Source: Ichthyophis bannanicus (lineage: Eukaryota; Chordata; Amphibia; Gymnophiona; Ichthyophiidae). Taken from it: 64,000 bases of DNA. The stretch is taken from assembly GCA_033557465.1 (NCBI GenBank), contig CM066032.1, forward strand, positions 54,534,955-54,598,954. The letters are read 5' to 3'. Below the pieces are notes generated by a model. The model saw only the letters and a list, made by a program, of their open reading frames with translations. It did no database searches and had not been told where the DNA came from. Positions 30,797-41,632 of this stretch are shown here, piece by piece. The position numbers were made by a program, and so were the translations under genes. Position 1 is the first letter of the stretch. Every line of letters begins with the position of its first letter.

Positions 30797-31011
30797 GTGT
30801 TGCCCTCAGAGAGCAGGGGTGGTTGGGTGGAAGCAAGTTGTATGGTTTCAAGATGTATCGGTTTTATTTGTACAGTTTGAGTTATTGCAAAATTTAAAAA
30901 TATGTAATAAAAAGAAAGGCGAAAGGGAGCACCCGTCCTGCAGTGTCAACAGGAATAAAAGGAGCAGGACAGCAAACCACCGTGGAAGGAGCAATTTATT
31001 CACCAAACAAA
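30797..31011. other. Unassigned segment, possible L1 3' end
   Basis: Contains an A-rich end (TATGTAATAAAAAG near 30900-30914) that could be a LINE 3' terminus, followed by about 100 bases leading into the inverted arm of the second Penelope-like remnant. No frame. Confidence 0.35.
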
Positions 31012-31112
31012 GAGGTCAGCCCGACACATGTTTCAGCCGGGAGAGAAGACCTCTAAACACAAATAAAAACATAATGATCCAAGTAATACAACTTATACTG
31101 AACATGTAAGAA

Positions 31113-31200
31113 CATGGAGTGGAGGAGTAGCCTAATGGCTAAGACCCCGCTTTAATTGAAATGATAAAGTTGTATATAAAACCTGTTAAATAAATAAAAT
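31113..31200 (+). mobile_element. SINE remnant
   Basis: GGAGTGGAGGAGTAGCCTAA, the tRNA-like start of the SINE family seen at 4232 and 37314 (there inverted), followed by a short body and a TAAATAAATAAAATAAATAA tail. The B-box region is missing. Confidence 0.6.
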
Positions 31201-32044
31201 AAATAACAAAAACATAAAAAATAATAAATTAAAACTGAAGGTAAAAAACAAACTAATGAAATCCAACATGTAAATAAATAATTGTAAAACTATTTTATAT
31301 AAAACATAAATAATACATCTCATTAAAAAAAGCAGAGCTATAAAAGTCAAAAACAACAGATAAAACACCAGACATGAATTATATGAAAGCAACGTATTAC
31401 CCATGGGATAACTCACCAATGGATGTATTCTGAGCACTTATTTGTGAAACAACACCTAAAGCAAAAATGTATTGATCATAAGACATTATTAATATCAATT
31501 AATTGTTAGTGTCCGCCTAAGAGGATGTGTGCTGAAAACATGCAACAAAGCTATCCAGTTCCAGCAATAGAATAAGCAATGATAATAATAGAATCCATGT
31601 GTTTTAAGGATCTCTGAAATGTATCAAAAATTACGTTCGAACTAGACATTTGTCTAATCTAGTGTGAAATGGGCATTTGTAACCAGACAGAGGATCCCAT
31701 ATTGTCAATGATGGATAAACCCAGGGGTATATCCACCGATATATATTTATGCCTGATTGTTTGCCTTTATTTCTGTTTTTGAAACCACGTTCACTGATTT
31801 AGACCAGCTGAACGCTAAACTTCCTATTGTGTTAAACAAATGAGTGTAGTATCATCCATCAATCAATTGTAAAAGAAGAGGACAAATCTTTAGGACAAGT
31901 ATTTTGTCAGCAATTATCTTTTAACAAAGCAGTTCACCAACAAACCTCTAGCGTGAATAAACAAGAAAACAAACCGCTGGCTTTCGGTGCCAAATAAAAT
32001 CGAGGCAAATCTGACGTCATACCCTGATGTCATAATGTTTTTAT
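31201..32044. other. AT-rich interior without recognised features
   Basis: Non-coding and AT-rich. No convincing frame or repeat was seen in this 840-base interior of the Penelope-like remnant. Confidence 0.5.
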
Positions 32045-32103
32045 GTTCTTACATGTTCAGTATAAATTTTCGTATTTGTATCATTATGTTTTTATTTGTT
32101 TTT

Positions 32104-32161
32104 AGAGGTCTTCATCTCCTGAAGAAGGCCCCTGGCCAAAACACATGTCGGGTTGACCTCT
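32104..32161 (+). ncRNA. Hammerhead-like ribozyme motif, core mutated
   Basis: Outer stem I AGAGGTC/GACCTCT (32104-32110 with 32155-32161), inner stem I CTC/GGG next to the core, CTGAAGA (32119-32125), stem II GGCC/GGCC with a CCT loop, then AAAA where GAAA is expected, a two-pair stem III with an ACAT loop, and TC with predicted cleavage after 32149. The GAAA-to-AAAA change follows a C, as CpG decay would give. The short stem III is typical of hammerheads in Penelope-like elements. The core change should abolish cleavage. Confidence 0.6.
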
Positions 32162-33576
32162 TAGGGGTATGTTTACTAAACCTTCTTAACGTGCGCGCTG
32201 TGCAATTATCACGTGCTAAGGTACCTTAGCACACGATAATGGCACTTTACGAGGCACAAAGGCGCCTTAGCGCGCGCTAACGCGCGCAGCAGTGCAAACA
32301 AGCGCTGAAGGCGGGGAAAGGCTCCCGGAGGGCGGAGGAAGGCTCCCCAGGGGCGGAGAGAAGGGGTCAATGGGTGGAGAGTGGGAGGGGAGAGGCTCCC
32401 CGCACACTAACGATGCGAAATCCGAGGCCAAAACTAACGCCAGTGAAAACCTCGCATTAGAGCTGATTTAAAGGGAAAAGAAACCATTTATGTCAGCAAT
32501 GTACAGCAAAACCAGGGAAACCTACAAAAAAGTGATAAGTGTGATACATGTGCACGGAACAAAAGTACAAATAAAAATTGAAAAGGACCCCAACAAAATA
32601 TACAAAAAACATAACCATGCTGGGCAATAGCGATAGTAATGGGAAACAGCAAAAAACACTCCCAAGAAAGCTCCAAAAAAAAAGATATGAACTGAACTGA
32701 AGGGCTGAATCCCACCGCAAATGAAAACCTGCCATTAGATGCACATTTGCAGGAGAGAGAAACCATTTTGGTGTCAGCAATGTACAGCATAGGCAGGGAC
32801 CCCGAGAAAGGTGATAGTAGTGCTCCATTTGCAGCAACACCATGGTGTCCAAGTATGAGAGGCCACTATGGCAATGGTGAAAATGGGGTATAGGGGGCTG
32901 CAGGCGGGACATGTAGCGGGGGCAGCTGGGGCACAGGGTGGACTAGGCGGGCGCCTAAGTGGCACATAGGAAAAAAGAAACCAGAAATCAGCAAGACAGC
33001 AGCTGACAAAGGCCAAATACAATCCACCTACATCTACCTGGTCCACCAGAGCTAATAGTTCCCACTGTTACCAGAGTCAGCCTGAATATGTGCATAATGA
33101 AAAGCAAGGTATTGTGGGTATGGCCCGGACAGGGCGGATTGGCCAGGATGCATCTTCACAGGGTGTGTGGCAATGGCTGGGACACTGTAGTGCCCGACCA
33201 CCGTCTGCATGGACAGGGTGGCCACAGCATGGCATGCTGGGAGGGCACTCACTCTGACCGAGCAGTGACCATGGCATGTCTAGGTTCCGACATAGCACTT
33301 TACACTACCTGCCTCCAGTGATACTTTTGTGTTCCTAGGGTTTGGGCTCCACTCACTGAGATGCCTTGTTGGTATGCACTGTGGACTGGATATTGGACTG
33401 TCTGCAATTAGACTGTGCATGGTTGGAATCCTTGTAAGGTGCTGTCTGTTGGTGACTGACAGACTGTGGTGTGAGGCAGTTGGGGGTTTCCCAGACCTAA
33501 CCCCAGCATTGCTGCTGGTCTGCCACTGCCCCAGTCACAGGTATGGCTCCGGCCCACCAACCCTGGAGGGCTGTCA

Positions 33577-34122
33577 CAGGGGTTCTCAACCCTGTCCTCG
33601 GGACCCCACTAGCCAGTTGGGTTTTCAGGCTATCCACAATGAATATGAATGAGATATATATGCATTAGAAATAGCCTGCCAAACTAACTGGTTTGTGGCC
33701 CTCCAGTGCTGGATTTGGGGACCCCTGTCGTACACCTCTGTCAAGTACGATTGTGAGTGGGCAAGGTACAGATGTCCTCGACATCAAAAGGGTAGATAGA
33801 ATGTGTCACATCCCTCCTAGTTTCTCACCACCACCAAAAAGTTGTCTAATAGACAATATTTTGGTGGTGGTGAGAGGCGAGGAGGTATGTGACATATTCC
33901 ATCTAATCTTTTTGATGTCTTGGACATCTGTACCTTGCCCACTCACAATCTTAAATGACAGAGGTGTAAGGCCGGGGTCCCCAAATCCAGCATTGGAGGG
34001 CCACAAGCCAGTCAGTTTGGCAGGCTATTTCTAATGCATATATATCTCATTCATATTCATTGTGGATAGCCTGAAAACCCAACTGGCTAGTGGGGTCCCG
34101 AGGACAGGGTTGAGAACCACTG
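33577..34122. mobile_element. hAT-like foldback MITE
   Basis: A near-perfect palindrome of 546 bp: arms of about 270 bp meet around 33850. The ends are CAGGGGTTCTCAACCC and inverted CAGTGGTTCTCAACCC, a terminal sequence familiar from hAT elements. No clean 8-bp duplication is visible (left GGCTGTCA, right CAGGATGG). Short frames on both strands are products of the palindrome. Confidence 0.75.
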
Positions 34123-34749
34123 CAGGATGGAAGTTGATTCACCAGGGATAGGGCACCTGTCCCTTACCTACAAAAAGGGTCATGTTGGCCCTTTGGGGTA
34201 TGTAGTGTATACCACTATGACTTTATAAAGGCACTGCTACACAAACCTCATGCAAGTCTAGAAACCCCTCTGCCTTGATAACAGGTGCCCATGTCAGCCA
34301 GACCCTAACACAGTGTACACACTAATCTGGAAGGTGTCTGGTCCCAGAGGGCCACATGTGATGTACACCAAATTACCTCCAGCTGTACTGCAAGGAACAC
34401 CTGTCACACACTGATAGCAATAGAAATGAACAGCAGGACCTATCACTAGCACCACATGTACTGTGGACCTAGTGCTGGGCACCCATCCTGTCCCTCAGGG
34501 TGAACACAGAACCTGTACAATGGCATGTGCTGTAGCTACTCTGTGGCAGTATCACACACTGCCAGTTTGTCTTTCCAAGCTGAGGTACCAGAGAGGTGCA
34601 GACCCCATTTGGTGATCAGCCGTAGACAGTTATTCAGCAAGTGCATTGCATCATGGGTACTGGTGGGGTTACCCTATCCTGGCACTCAGAGCAGACAGTT
34701 TGTTCAGTGATCTGCAGTCCTCCTGTACCCAGCCATTGCTGTGACATAC

Positions 34750-34830
34750 ACCACAGAGGTATAGCCTACTGGTTAATAGAATGCCATTGTCAGCAGTGTT
34801 CATGGGTTCAATTCCTCATTGTTCCCTTCT
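34750..34830 (+). other. tRNA-like module inside Harbinger-like copy 2
   Basis: TAGCCTACTGGTTAATAG (A-box-like) and GGGTTCAATTCC (B-box) at tRNA-like spacing, on the plus strand. Equivalent to 28176-28246 in copy 1, which runs the other way, so the module is part of the element rather than a separate recent SINE. Confidence 0.55.
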
Positions 34831-35535
34831 CTTATGCCTGCCCTACTCAAATAGTGTGCATGCCTATAACAGTCATATTTTTGAAGATTTGTGCTGCCAG
34901 CCCTTGCCACAATTGCCAACATTTCCTCGGTCCGTCTATCTGCTTCTCTCAGCTGTGTAGAGTCCTGTCTGCCTGTGCAGGCTGCCACCCCATGTCCTGC
35001 ACTGCTACCCTTTCCTGCATTGCGCCTCTTCATGCTTGCCTCGCCTGTGCCTGATCTGCATAGCACCACCACTCCTCTGTCCACCCATCATTGTAACTAT
35101 CCTGCCACCTCCGCCTCCACTGGGGGACAGGTATTCCCATTGTCTGCCACCAACTGTCTTTCCAGGACTTTACATTGCCAACACCCTGTGCTGTGGTACA
35201 GTTGCCCCCACCATGTTTGTCATCAGTACTGGCAGCCACATGGGATGCCCGCAGATATGGCAGGTCCAGTGGCTCCCAGCTCTCCCTCCTTCACTCACCT
35301 GTTCATTGCCTTTCCTGAGTGCTCTATCTAGTGTTAGGCCTACATCTGTCACTTCCTCACAGGTCATGCATGTCATCCTGCGGCACCTTGCAGCCCTTGG
35401 GGCACACTAACCTTGGGCACCATAACCTTGTTAGGTCACCCTAACCTATGGTTCAATAGCCCAGGGTGCCTTCTATGATGCCTTGTCCAGAGGTGCCTAA
35501 TATGGCACTTAGCCTAAGGAGTCCTATAGGGTACC

Positions 35536-35612
35536 TTATGGGGCACCTTACAAGGCACCTTATAATGCACCTTACAAGGCACCTTATAATGCACCTTACA
35601 AGGCACCTTTTA
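35536..35612. repeat. Subterminal short tandem motif array
   Basis: Three copies of a roughly 24-bp unit, AAGGCACCTTATAATGCACC, with related motifs on both sides. Similar GCCTTGTAC/GTGCCTTA motifs crowd the matching end of copy 1 (27900-28070). Such arrays are often transposase-binding sites in non-autonomous DNA elements. Confidence 0.7.
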
Positions 35613-35722
35613 ACGTGCGTTAGTCTAAAGCGCCTTGTAATGTGCATTAGCTGATACAGCTTGCTGTAATGATGCACCGCCCATGCCTTTATATGGGCAT
35701 CTGTAGCTTTACCATGGAACCT

Positions 35723-36356
35723 CACCGTTCCTTACGTTCCATCCACACTAACCGTATGTTTCTTCCCCCTCCCTCCCAAGCACACTTAGAATCAACTCGG
35801 TCTTCCGCTTTCTTCTTTCTCGGTCCAAGGCTTTGGAATTCACTTCCCCACTCCTTACGCTTAGAAACCTCCTACCAATCCTTTAAAGTTAAGCTGAAAA
35901 CCCATAGTTTTTGTTCTGCCTTCAACCTCCCCCTTCCAGCTCCGCCCCCTTCCCCGTCATAGCACTAATCATGTTAGTTCCTTAATTCCCCCTTCCTGCG
36001 CCTTTTTGTGTTGTCAATGTGTTCCCTCTCTCCCTTCATGTCTGCCTCAACCTCCCCCTTCCAGCTCCGTCCTCTTTTCCTACATAGTATAAATCATGTT
36101 AGTTCCTTAATTCCTCTTTCCTGCGCCTTCCTGTATTGTCAATGTGTTCCTTTCTCTCCCTTCATGTCTGCCTTCTGTATCCCCTGACTGCTATCTGCTT
36201 CTATCTCTGTTCTCATGATTTTATGGCATTCCTTTTTTCTGTTTCTCTTTCCGCAGCCCTCTCTCTTTTTAATTGCTTTTATGTATTGTGAACCGCCCAG
36301 ATGCTAATTGTATTGGGCGGTATATAAAGTTTTAATAAACATAAACAATAAACATA
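35723..36356 (+). mobile_element. L2 LINE 3' end inserted in copy 2
   Basis: AACCT at 35718-35722 and 36357-36361 is a 5-bp target duplication. The element holds the last part of the L2 ORF2 (FFLGPRLWNSLPHSLR, SFKVKLKTHSF; frame to about 35960) and an L2 tail, GGGCGGTATATAAAGTTT, ending in AATAAACATAAAC repeats. Two related 3' UTR segments of about 120 bp (TTAGTTCCTTAATTCC...) follow each other at about 35970-36150. Confidence 0.85.
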
Positions 36357-36400
36357 AACCTAACACGGGTGACATTATCGCAGTTTAGTAAACATACCCC

Positions 36401-36808
36401 ATAATGAACAAACAAACCTCTTCCAAAAAGACGGGGAAGCTGTAAAACTAGAGGGCATAACATGAAGCTGCAAGGGGGTAAATTGAAAGGCACTGAAAGG
36501 GTGGAGGATGCTTGGAGTGCCCTCCTGATGAAAGTGGTGGGGGCAAATACAGTGACAGAATTCAAAATGGCATGGGACAGACACAGTGGATCCCTTTACA
36601 GCAACAGGATAAAATCAAAATAAGCTTAACTATCTAATTTTTCAACAAATAGGGGTATCCTACATGGAGTGGTGGGTTCACCCTTAAACAAAGATGGGGA
36701 GGGGTGACCTGCACAGAGTGGCAGGTGCATCTACTCTCCCCATCTTACTGGGCAGACTAGACGGATCATACTGGTCTTTATCTGCCATCATTTACTATGT
36801 TACTATGA
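36401..36808 (+). mobile_element. CR1-C LINE 3' end
   Basis: About 400 bases matching 25715-26138 (AATGAACAAACAAACCTCTT start, TTTACTATGTTACTATG end). Contains remnants of the RT C-terminus and the 3' UTR. It directly abuts the right end of Harbinger-like copy 2. Confidence 0.85.
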
Positions 36809-37020
36809 AACATTTACATATAACAGTTGTAGTTAACAATAACAATAAATAATGTAACTATTTACATGATCATGTATGCTTATTATTTTACAAGAATCAT
36901 TGTAGTGTAGACTGGAGGTAAATATGAATTTTTTTTACAGTTCATCACATTTATAGTAGTCTGTGAAGATGAAAGTCTTGAGATGTTTTCTAAATTGGGT
37001 GAGGTCTTTGATTTCTCTTA
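36809..37020 (-). mobile_element. L2 LINE C-terminal and 3' UTR fragment
   Basis: On the minus strand it reads REIKDLTQFRKHLKTFIFTD followed by a stop, the very end of an L2 ORF2, then an AT-rich 3' UTR with a TTAACAATAACAATAAATAA segment. The L2 at 63289-64000 has an equivalent end. It is cut at 37020 by Harbinger-like copy 3 and may be the 3' end of the L2 whose 5' part lies at 40019. Confidence 0.65.
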
Positions 37021-37313
37021 GGGGTATGTTTACTAAGCAGTCTTAACGTGTGCTCTTCCACGTTATCGCGCGATAAGGTACCTTATCACGCAATAATGGC
37101 ACTTTATTGGGCGCAGAGGTACCTTAGCACGCGATAACGTGTGAAGCGGTGCAAATGAGCACTGAGGGTGGAGAAAGGCTCCCAGAGGGCGGAGGAAGGC
37201 TCCCCAGGGGTGGAGAGAGAGGGTCAATGGGTGGAGAGTGGCTCCCTGCACACTAACGCTGTGAAATTCGAGGATGAAAACTAATGCCAGTGAAACCCTG
37301 GCATTAGAGATTT

Positions 37314-37600
37314 ATTTATTTACATTCTCTTATATACCATGCTATTCTGCATCAGTGCGGTTTACATTAAACAAACTGAAATTACATTGAACAGGGCATT
37401 ATAACTTGGAGATAACTATTTTACAGGGAACATGGGCTATGGATGGTTAAGTGGCTTGCCCAAGACAACAAGGAGCACCTGTGGGACTAGAAACCCCAGT
37501 CCTTCTGACCCAAGGTTGCTGTCCTCTAGTGGGATTTGAACCCCCAACCTTCTGGTCTGAAGTACCTTGCCCCAACCACTAGGCTACTCCTCCACTCTTT
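37314..37600 (-). mobile_element. tRNA-headed SINE in Harbinger-like copy 3
   Basis: Same family and orientation as 4232-4528, over 90 percent alike by eye. GATTT at 37309-37313 and 37601-37605 is its target duplication; copy 2 shows the empty site at about 32455-32475 (GCATTAGAGCTGATTTAAAG). Confidence 0.88.
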
Positions 37601-38514
37601 GATTTAAAGGGAAAAGAAACCATTTCTGTCAGCAATGTACAGCAAAACCAGGGAAACCTACAAAAAGTGAAAAGTGTGATACATGTGCACGGAACAAAAG
37701 GGCAAATAAACATTGAAAATGACCTGAACAAAATGAAAAAAAAAACACAACCAAGCTGGGCAATAGTGATATTAATGGGAAACATCAACCCCCCCCCCCC
37801 CCCGAGAAAGCTCCAAAAAAAAAGATATGAATTTTGGAAGGGTCTATGCTCCGTCCCCATACAAGGTGAATGAGCCCACAGTGAAAGTGCGCTGAGCAGG
37901 GTTTTCCCTCTCCATTGGGCAGGTGTCCTATGGCATGCGCATGTTCCACAACAGCAGGGCGGGCATGTCGGAATGTGCAACTGGACAGATGCTGGAAAAT
38001 GGGACACAGAGGGCTGCAGACGGCACATGCTGTGGTGCAGCTGGGCCACAGTGCGGACTAGGGTGATGCCTAGGTGACCCATACGAATGCTGAAACAGTA
38101 GTGCAGCCAGACAGCAACTGATGAGGGCCCAACATGGGCACGAGTGTGCTTCCCACAGTGTCACAGCCGATAGTACCCAGCAGGTACCAACAAAGGGCAT
38201 AGAACATTGCCAGGTGGTGCTGGGGGGAAGCATGGGCAGCTATGCAGGCACCCCTACCTCAGAACCTGCACCATAGGCAGCCGCCTACCCGCACACTGGA
38301 TGGCCTGAGACTGCGCTCCACCAGCACCACCAGCAGAAGGGCATATCAGCAGGGTGGCAGAGGGGTACTGGTGGTGGAGGGGGCAGTGGCAGCTGCCCAG
38401 AGCAGACTGTGGCCTAGCCCTGTGTAGGTGGGTGCCATGCACTGCAACAGACAGACCCTGTCTGACGAACAGTCATGGTATCCCCAGGGAATGCACTACC
38501 TCTGTGGCAAAACA

Positions 38515-38580
38515 GTGGTGCAGTGCACACAGCCAGTGTGTTCAGGCGCCAAAGGTCACAGGTTCAATTCCCAGCTGTGG
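38515..38580 (+). other. tRNA-like module inside Harbinger-like copy 3
   Basis: GTGGTGCAGTGCACACAGCC and, downstream, CAGGTTCAATTCCCAGC with a B-box GGTTCAATTCC. The weaker module at 29845-29905 in copy 1 matches it in reverse. Not a tRNA gene. Confidence 0.5.
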
Positions 38581-38729
38581 TTCCTGCCAACCCAGCCCCC
38601 ATATTTTACCCACTACTAAAACATGCTAATACAGACAGAACCTTTATTGTAGATGACGTAGACATGCCCAAAACACCTACATTTTACCCTACAGAGCACA
38701 GACACCATAAACATGCGCATTACCTAGAG

Positions 38730-38922
38730 CAGAGTCTCCCAAATGCAGTCCTGGAGGGCCAAACACCATTCAGGTTCCGTACTGCCTCTAATAAATATGG
38801 CTGCGCTGCATTTCTATGCACCGCCCCCATGGTATGCAGATGTATCTCATGCATATTCATTAGGGACAGCATGAAAACCTGAACAGTGTTTGGCCCTCCA
38901 GGACTGGAGTTGGGAACCTCTG
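38730..38922. mobile_element. hAT-like MITE
   Basis: 193 bp with terminal inverted repeats CAGAGTCTCCCAAATGCAGT and CAGAGGTTCCCAACTCCAGT, which continue inward. The flanks ACCTAGAG (38722-38729) and CCCTAGAG (38923-38930) match at seven of eight bases, the 8-bp duplication expected for hAT. No coding sequence. Confidence 0.85.
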
Positions 38923-40018
38923 CCCTAGAGCAGCGGCCAACAGGGGCAGACACACCCGCACCCACAGGCTCCATTATCCCAAGCCTCCTGGAGAGGCAGG
39001 ATGTTGGTCCCTGCGTGCATCTCCCAATACTAGCACTTGCATACCTTAGCAATGCCACCCTAAACATGGGAAAACTGTATACAGCTATCAAAAGGTTTCT
39101 ATGATAACTGGCAGATAGCAATTCCTACATTAAGCACAATTGGCTGATTGAGCTGCATCATAGCAATCTTTCTGATGTCTGTGGAGTGTGTCTCAAGTCT
39201 GGTGTCTGACAGAGTCACCCCAACAGTATTGTGTACCATAGCTATGCCTGCACTGTGCCCAGGACTGGTGTGGTGGTCAGGGCTGCCAAACACCTCTATA
39301 GTTGCACAATGCTGGCATAGGTGTGTGGAGTGTGTGTCTATCTATCCAGTGTGTGGTGGCTGCCAACACCCTCCACAGCCCGAACTGCTAGCACTGTTGC
39401 CAGTATTGGCCTGCCAATGTGCATAATGAGGAACAAGGTACTGTGGGAATAGCCTGGATAGGGTGGCCTGGCCTGGCTGCATCTGCACAGGGCATAGGGC
39501 AATGGCTCAGACATTGTAGTGCCCGGCCACCACCTGCACGGACAGGGTGGCCACAGCATGTCCTGCTGGGAGGTCACTCTCACCCTGACTGAGCAGTGAC
39601 CATGGCATGGCTAGGTTCCCCCATAGGGCTATATAGCTTTTCTTTCATGTGATGTTTATGGGTTTTCTTGTGGGGCCCAATCACTGATTTATCTGCTTGG
39701 TGTGTATGCTGACATCCCAGTACATGCATTTCCTCCAGGAACATGCACTAGTTAGCAGTCTGTCTGCAGTTATTATGTTTCTGGCTGTAACACTTTGCGG
39801 GGTGCAGTGGCTGGAGGCTTGCTGCTGGAGAATGTCAGATAGTGGTGGGAGGCAGCTGAGCATTTCCAGGCCTACTGTCTGTCTGCCTTGCCTTATGGAT
39901 GTGTACAGATTGGCATTGACTGCCCTGTAGGGTGTCTGTTCTCCAGCAGGACTGGGGTTGATGGTCCCCTCTACTACCACCATTGCAGGGAGGTAGAATG
40001 TGGATCTGTTGGTGGGAG

Positions 40019-40770
40019 TCAAATTTTTTAAATCTATTATATGAAGAGATTTCCTTGGTGTTCTTTGTTGGAGAGGTGTCTAGTTTAGAAATGAAATGTA
40101 TGAGGTAGTGATGTAACCATGGGACTGGTTGAATATTTATAATGGATATATTTCCGTTCTGAGACCAGGATTTAGGGTAGAAGATAAGGTCAAGAATGTT
40201 GTCCTTTGAGTGTGTTGCAGTTTGGATTTTTTGTTCATATCCAATGTCTTCCATTGCTTGAAGGAAGGATGTGCATTGTACATTATTTAGAGATACAAGG
40301 TTGAAGTCACCTAAGTTCTTTGCCTGGTGCGGCCATAAAGCATGCGGTTTCGATTATGTTGTCTAGTGCACTGGGTTCAGCAGAAAGTGGTCTGTATATG
40401 AGGGTTATTGTAAGATTTCTTGTGCTGATGATTAACATGTCTGAGGCCTTGTTACTTAAGGAGGATATTTGTTAGGCTCCGAGTGCTGTTTTGAATAAGA
40501 TTACTACTCCTCCGCCCTTTTTGTTAAGTCTTGCACAGTGGTATATATTGTATTCTGGGGCTTTCAGTTGGTTGAAGATTACCGTGTCCGTGTTGTAGAG
40601 CCATGTTTCGGTTAGGCATATGAAGTCTGCTTTAGAGTCCTTCAGAAGGTCTTGTATGATGGTGATTTTCTTCTTTAGTGATCTTGCATTTATTAGAAAC
40701 CGTTTTAATGGTTCAGGGTGTTCTTTCCGGTGTGGTTTGGGGGTTGCATCGGGATGGTTGTGTTTTTATT
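40019..40770 (-). pseudogene. L2 LINE copy D, endonuclease
   Basis: Minus-strand endonuclease: ADFICLTETWL (Glu), a GGGVVIL-type strand, LIYRPLSAE, GDFN with a slightly changed context near 40300, then DNILDLIFYPKSW and VPWLHHYLIH, where the Ser-Asp-His end is changed (LHH). A frame break lies between the YRPL and GDFN parts. The RT that should follow to the left is absent; Harbinger-like copy 3 ends there instead. Confidence 0.7.
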
Positions 40771-41600
40771 GGTATGAGTCGAGGTGGACTTCGGTATTGG
40801 AAGTAGAGAGAGGGGTATATTGTACCAATCTCTCTTTGTTTGAATTGATAGGGTATTATTGGTATGGGTCGAGGTGGTCTTGGGTATTGGAAGTAGAGAG
40901 AGGGGTATATTGTACCAATCTCTCTTTGTTTGAATTGATAGGGTATTATTGGTATAGGTCGAGGTGGTCTTGGGTAATGGAAGTAGAGAGAGGGGTATAT
41001 TGTACCAATCTCTCTTTGTTTGAATTGATAGGGTATTATTGGTATGAGTCGAGGTGGTCTTGGGTATTGGAAGTAGAGAGAGGGGTATATTGTACCAATC
41101 TCTCTTTGTTTGAATTGATAGGGTATTATTGGTATGAGTCGAGGTGGTCTTGGGTATTGGAAGTAGAGAGAGGGGTATATTGTACCAATCTCTCTTTGTT
41201 TGAATTGATAGGGTATTATTGGTATGGGTCGAGGTGGTCTTGGGTAATGGAAGTAGAGAGAGGGGTATATTGTACCAATCTCTCTTTGTTTGAATTGATA
41301 GGGTATTATTGGTATGAGTCGAGGTGGTCTTGGGTATTGGAAGTAGAGAGAGGGGTATATTGTACCAATCTCTCTTTGTTTGAATTGATAGGGTATTATT
41401 GGTATGGGTCGAGGTGGTCTTGGGTATTGGAAGTAGAGAGAGGGGTATATTGTACCAATCTCTCTTTGTTTGAATTGATAGGGTATTATTGGTATGAGTC
41501 AAGGTGGTCTTGGGTATTGGAAGTAGAGAGAGGGGTATATTGTACCAATCTCTCTTTGTTTGAATTGATAGGGTATTATTGGTATAGGTTGTTGAGGCTG
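40766..41600. repeat. 90-bp tandem repeat, about 9 copies
   Basis: Units such as GGTATTATTGGTATGGGTCG recur exactly every 90 bases (for example 40853, 40943, 41033). Differences between copies are few: GGTATGGGTC, GGTATGAGTC or GGTATAGGTC, and TATTGG or TAATGG. Both strands are open across the array. Confidence 0.95.
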
Positions 41601-41632
41601 GTAATATGATAGGGAATTGGTTTGCTTGAATG

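Larger units (their letters stand above)
31012..32163. mobile_element. Penelope-like remnant 2 with inverted arms
   Basis: An arm of about 105 bp at 31012-31116 is repeated inverted at about 32045-32163 (shared TTTTTATTTGTTTTTAGAGG and TTCTTACATGTTCAGTATAA). The right arm carries a hammerhead-like sequence (32104-32161). The left arm has the matching ends of that motif but lacks CTGAAGA. Between the arms is AT-rich non-coding sequence and a SINE remnant. The right side is cut by Harbinger-like copy 2. Layout parallels the element at 18097-19200. Confidence 0.5.
32164..36400 (+). mobile_element. Harbinger-like non-autonomous DNA element, copy 2
   Basis: Ends GGGGTATGTTTACTAAACC (32164) and, inverted, GGGGTATGTTTACTAAACTG (36400). 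TTA precedes and ATA follows, so the 3-bp duplication is imperfect. It contains an hAT-like foldback element (33577-34122), a tRNA-like module (34750-34830), a subterminal array of GGCACCTTATAATGCACC-type units (about 35540-35610) and an L2 3' end insertion (35723-36356). Its interior aligns with copy 1 in the opposite direction (for example GTGGCCACAGCATG near 33218). No transposase frame is seen. Confidence 0.72.
37021..40018 (+). mobile_element. Harbinger-like non-autonomous DNA element, copy 3, right end missing
   Basis: It starts GGGGTATGTTTACTAAGCAG after TTA and matches the left end of copy 2 for several hundred bases (37021-37310 against 32164-32460). The interior repeats segments of copies 1 and 2 (for example 39418-39625 against 33085-33300). 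A SINE (37314-37600) and an hAT-like MITE (38730-38922) have been inserted. No terminal inverted repeat is found near 40018, where L2 sequence begins abruptly, so the right end has been lost. Confidence 0.65.

Noticed and set aside
40620..41609. 329-codon plus-strand frame
   Set aside because: It is a 90-bp tandem repeat read on the strand opposite to the L2; 90 is a multiple of three, so openness is automatic.
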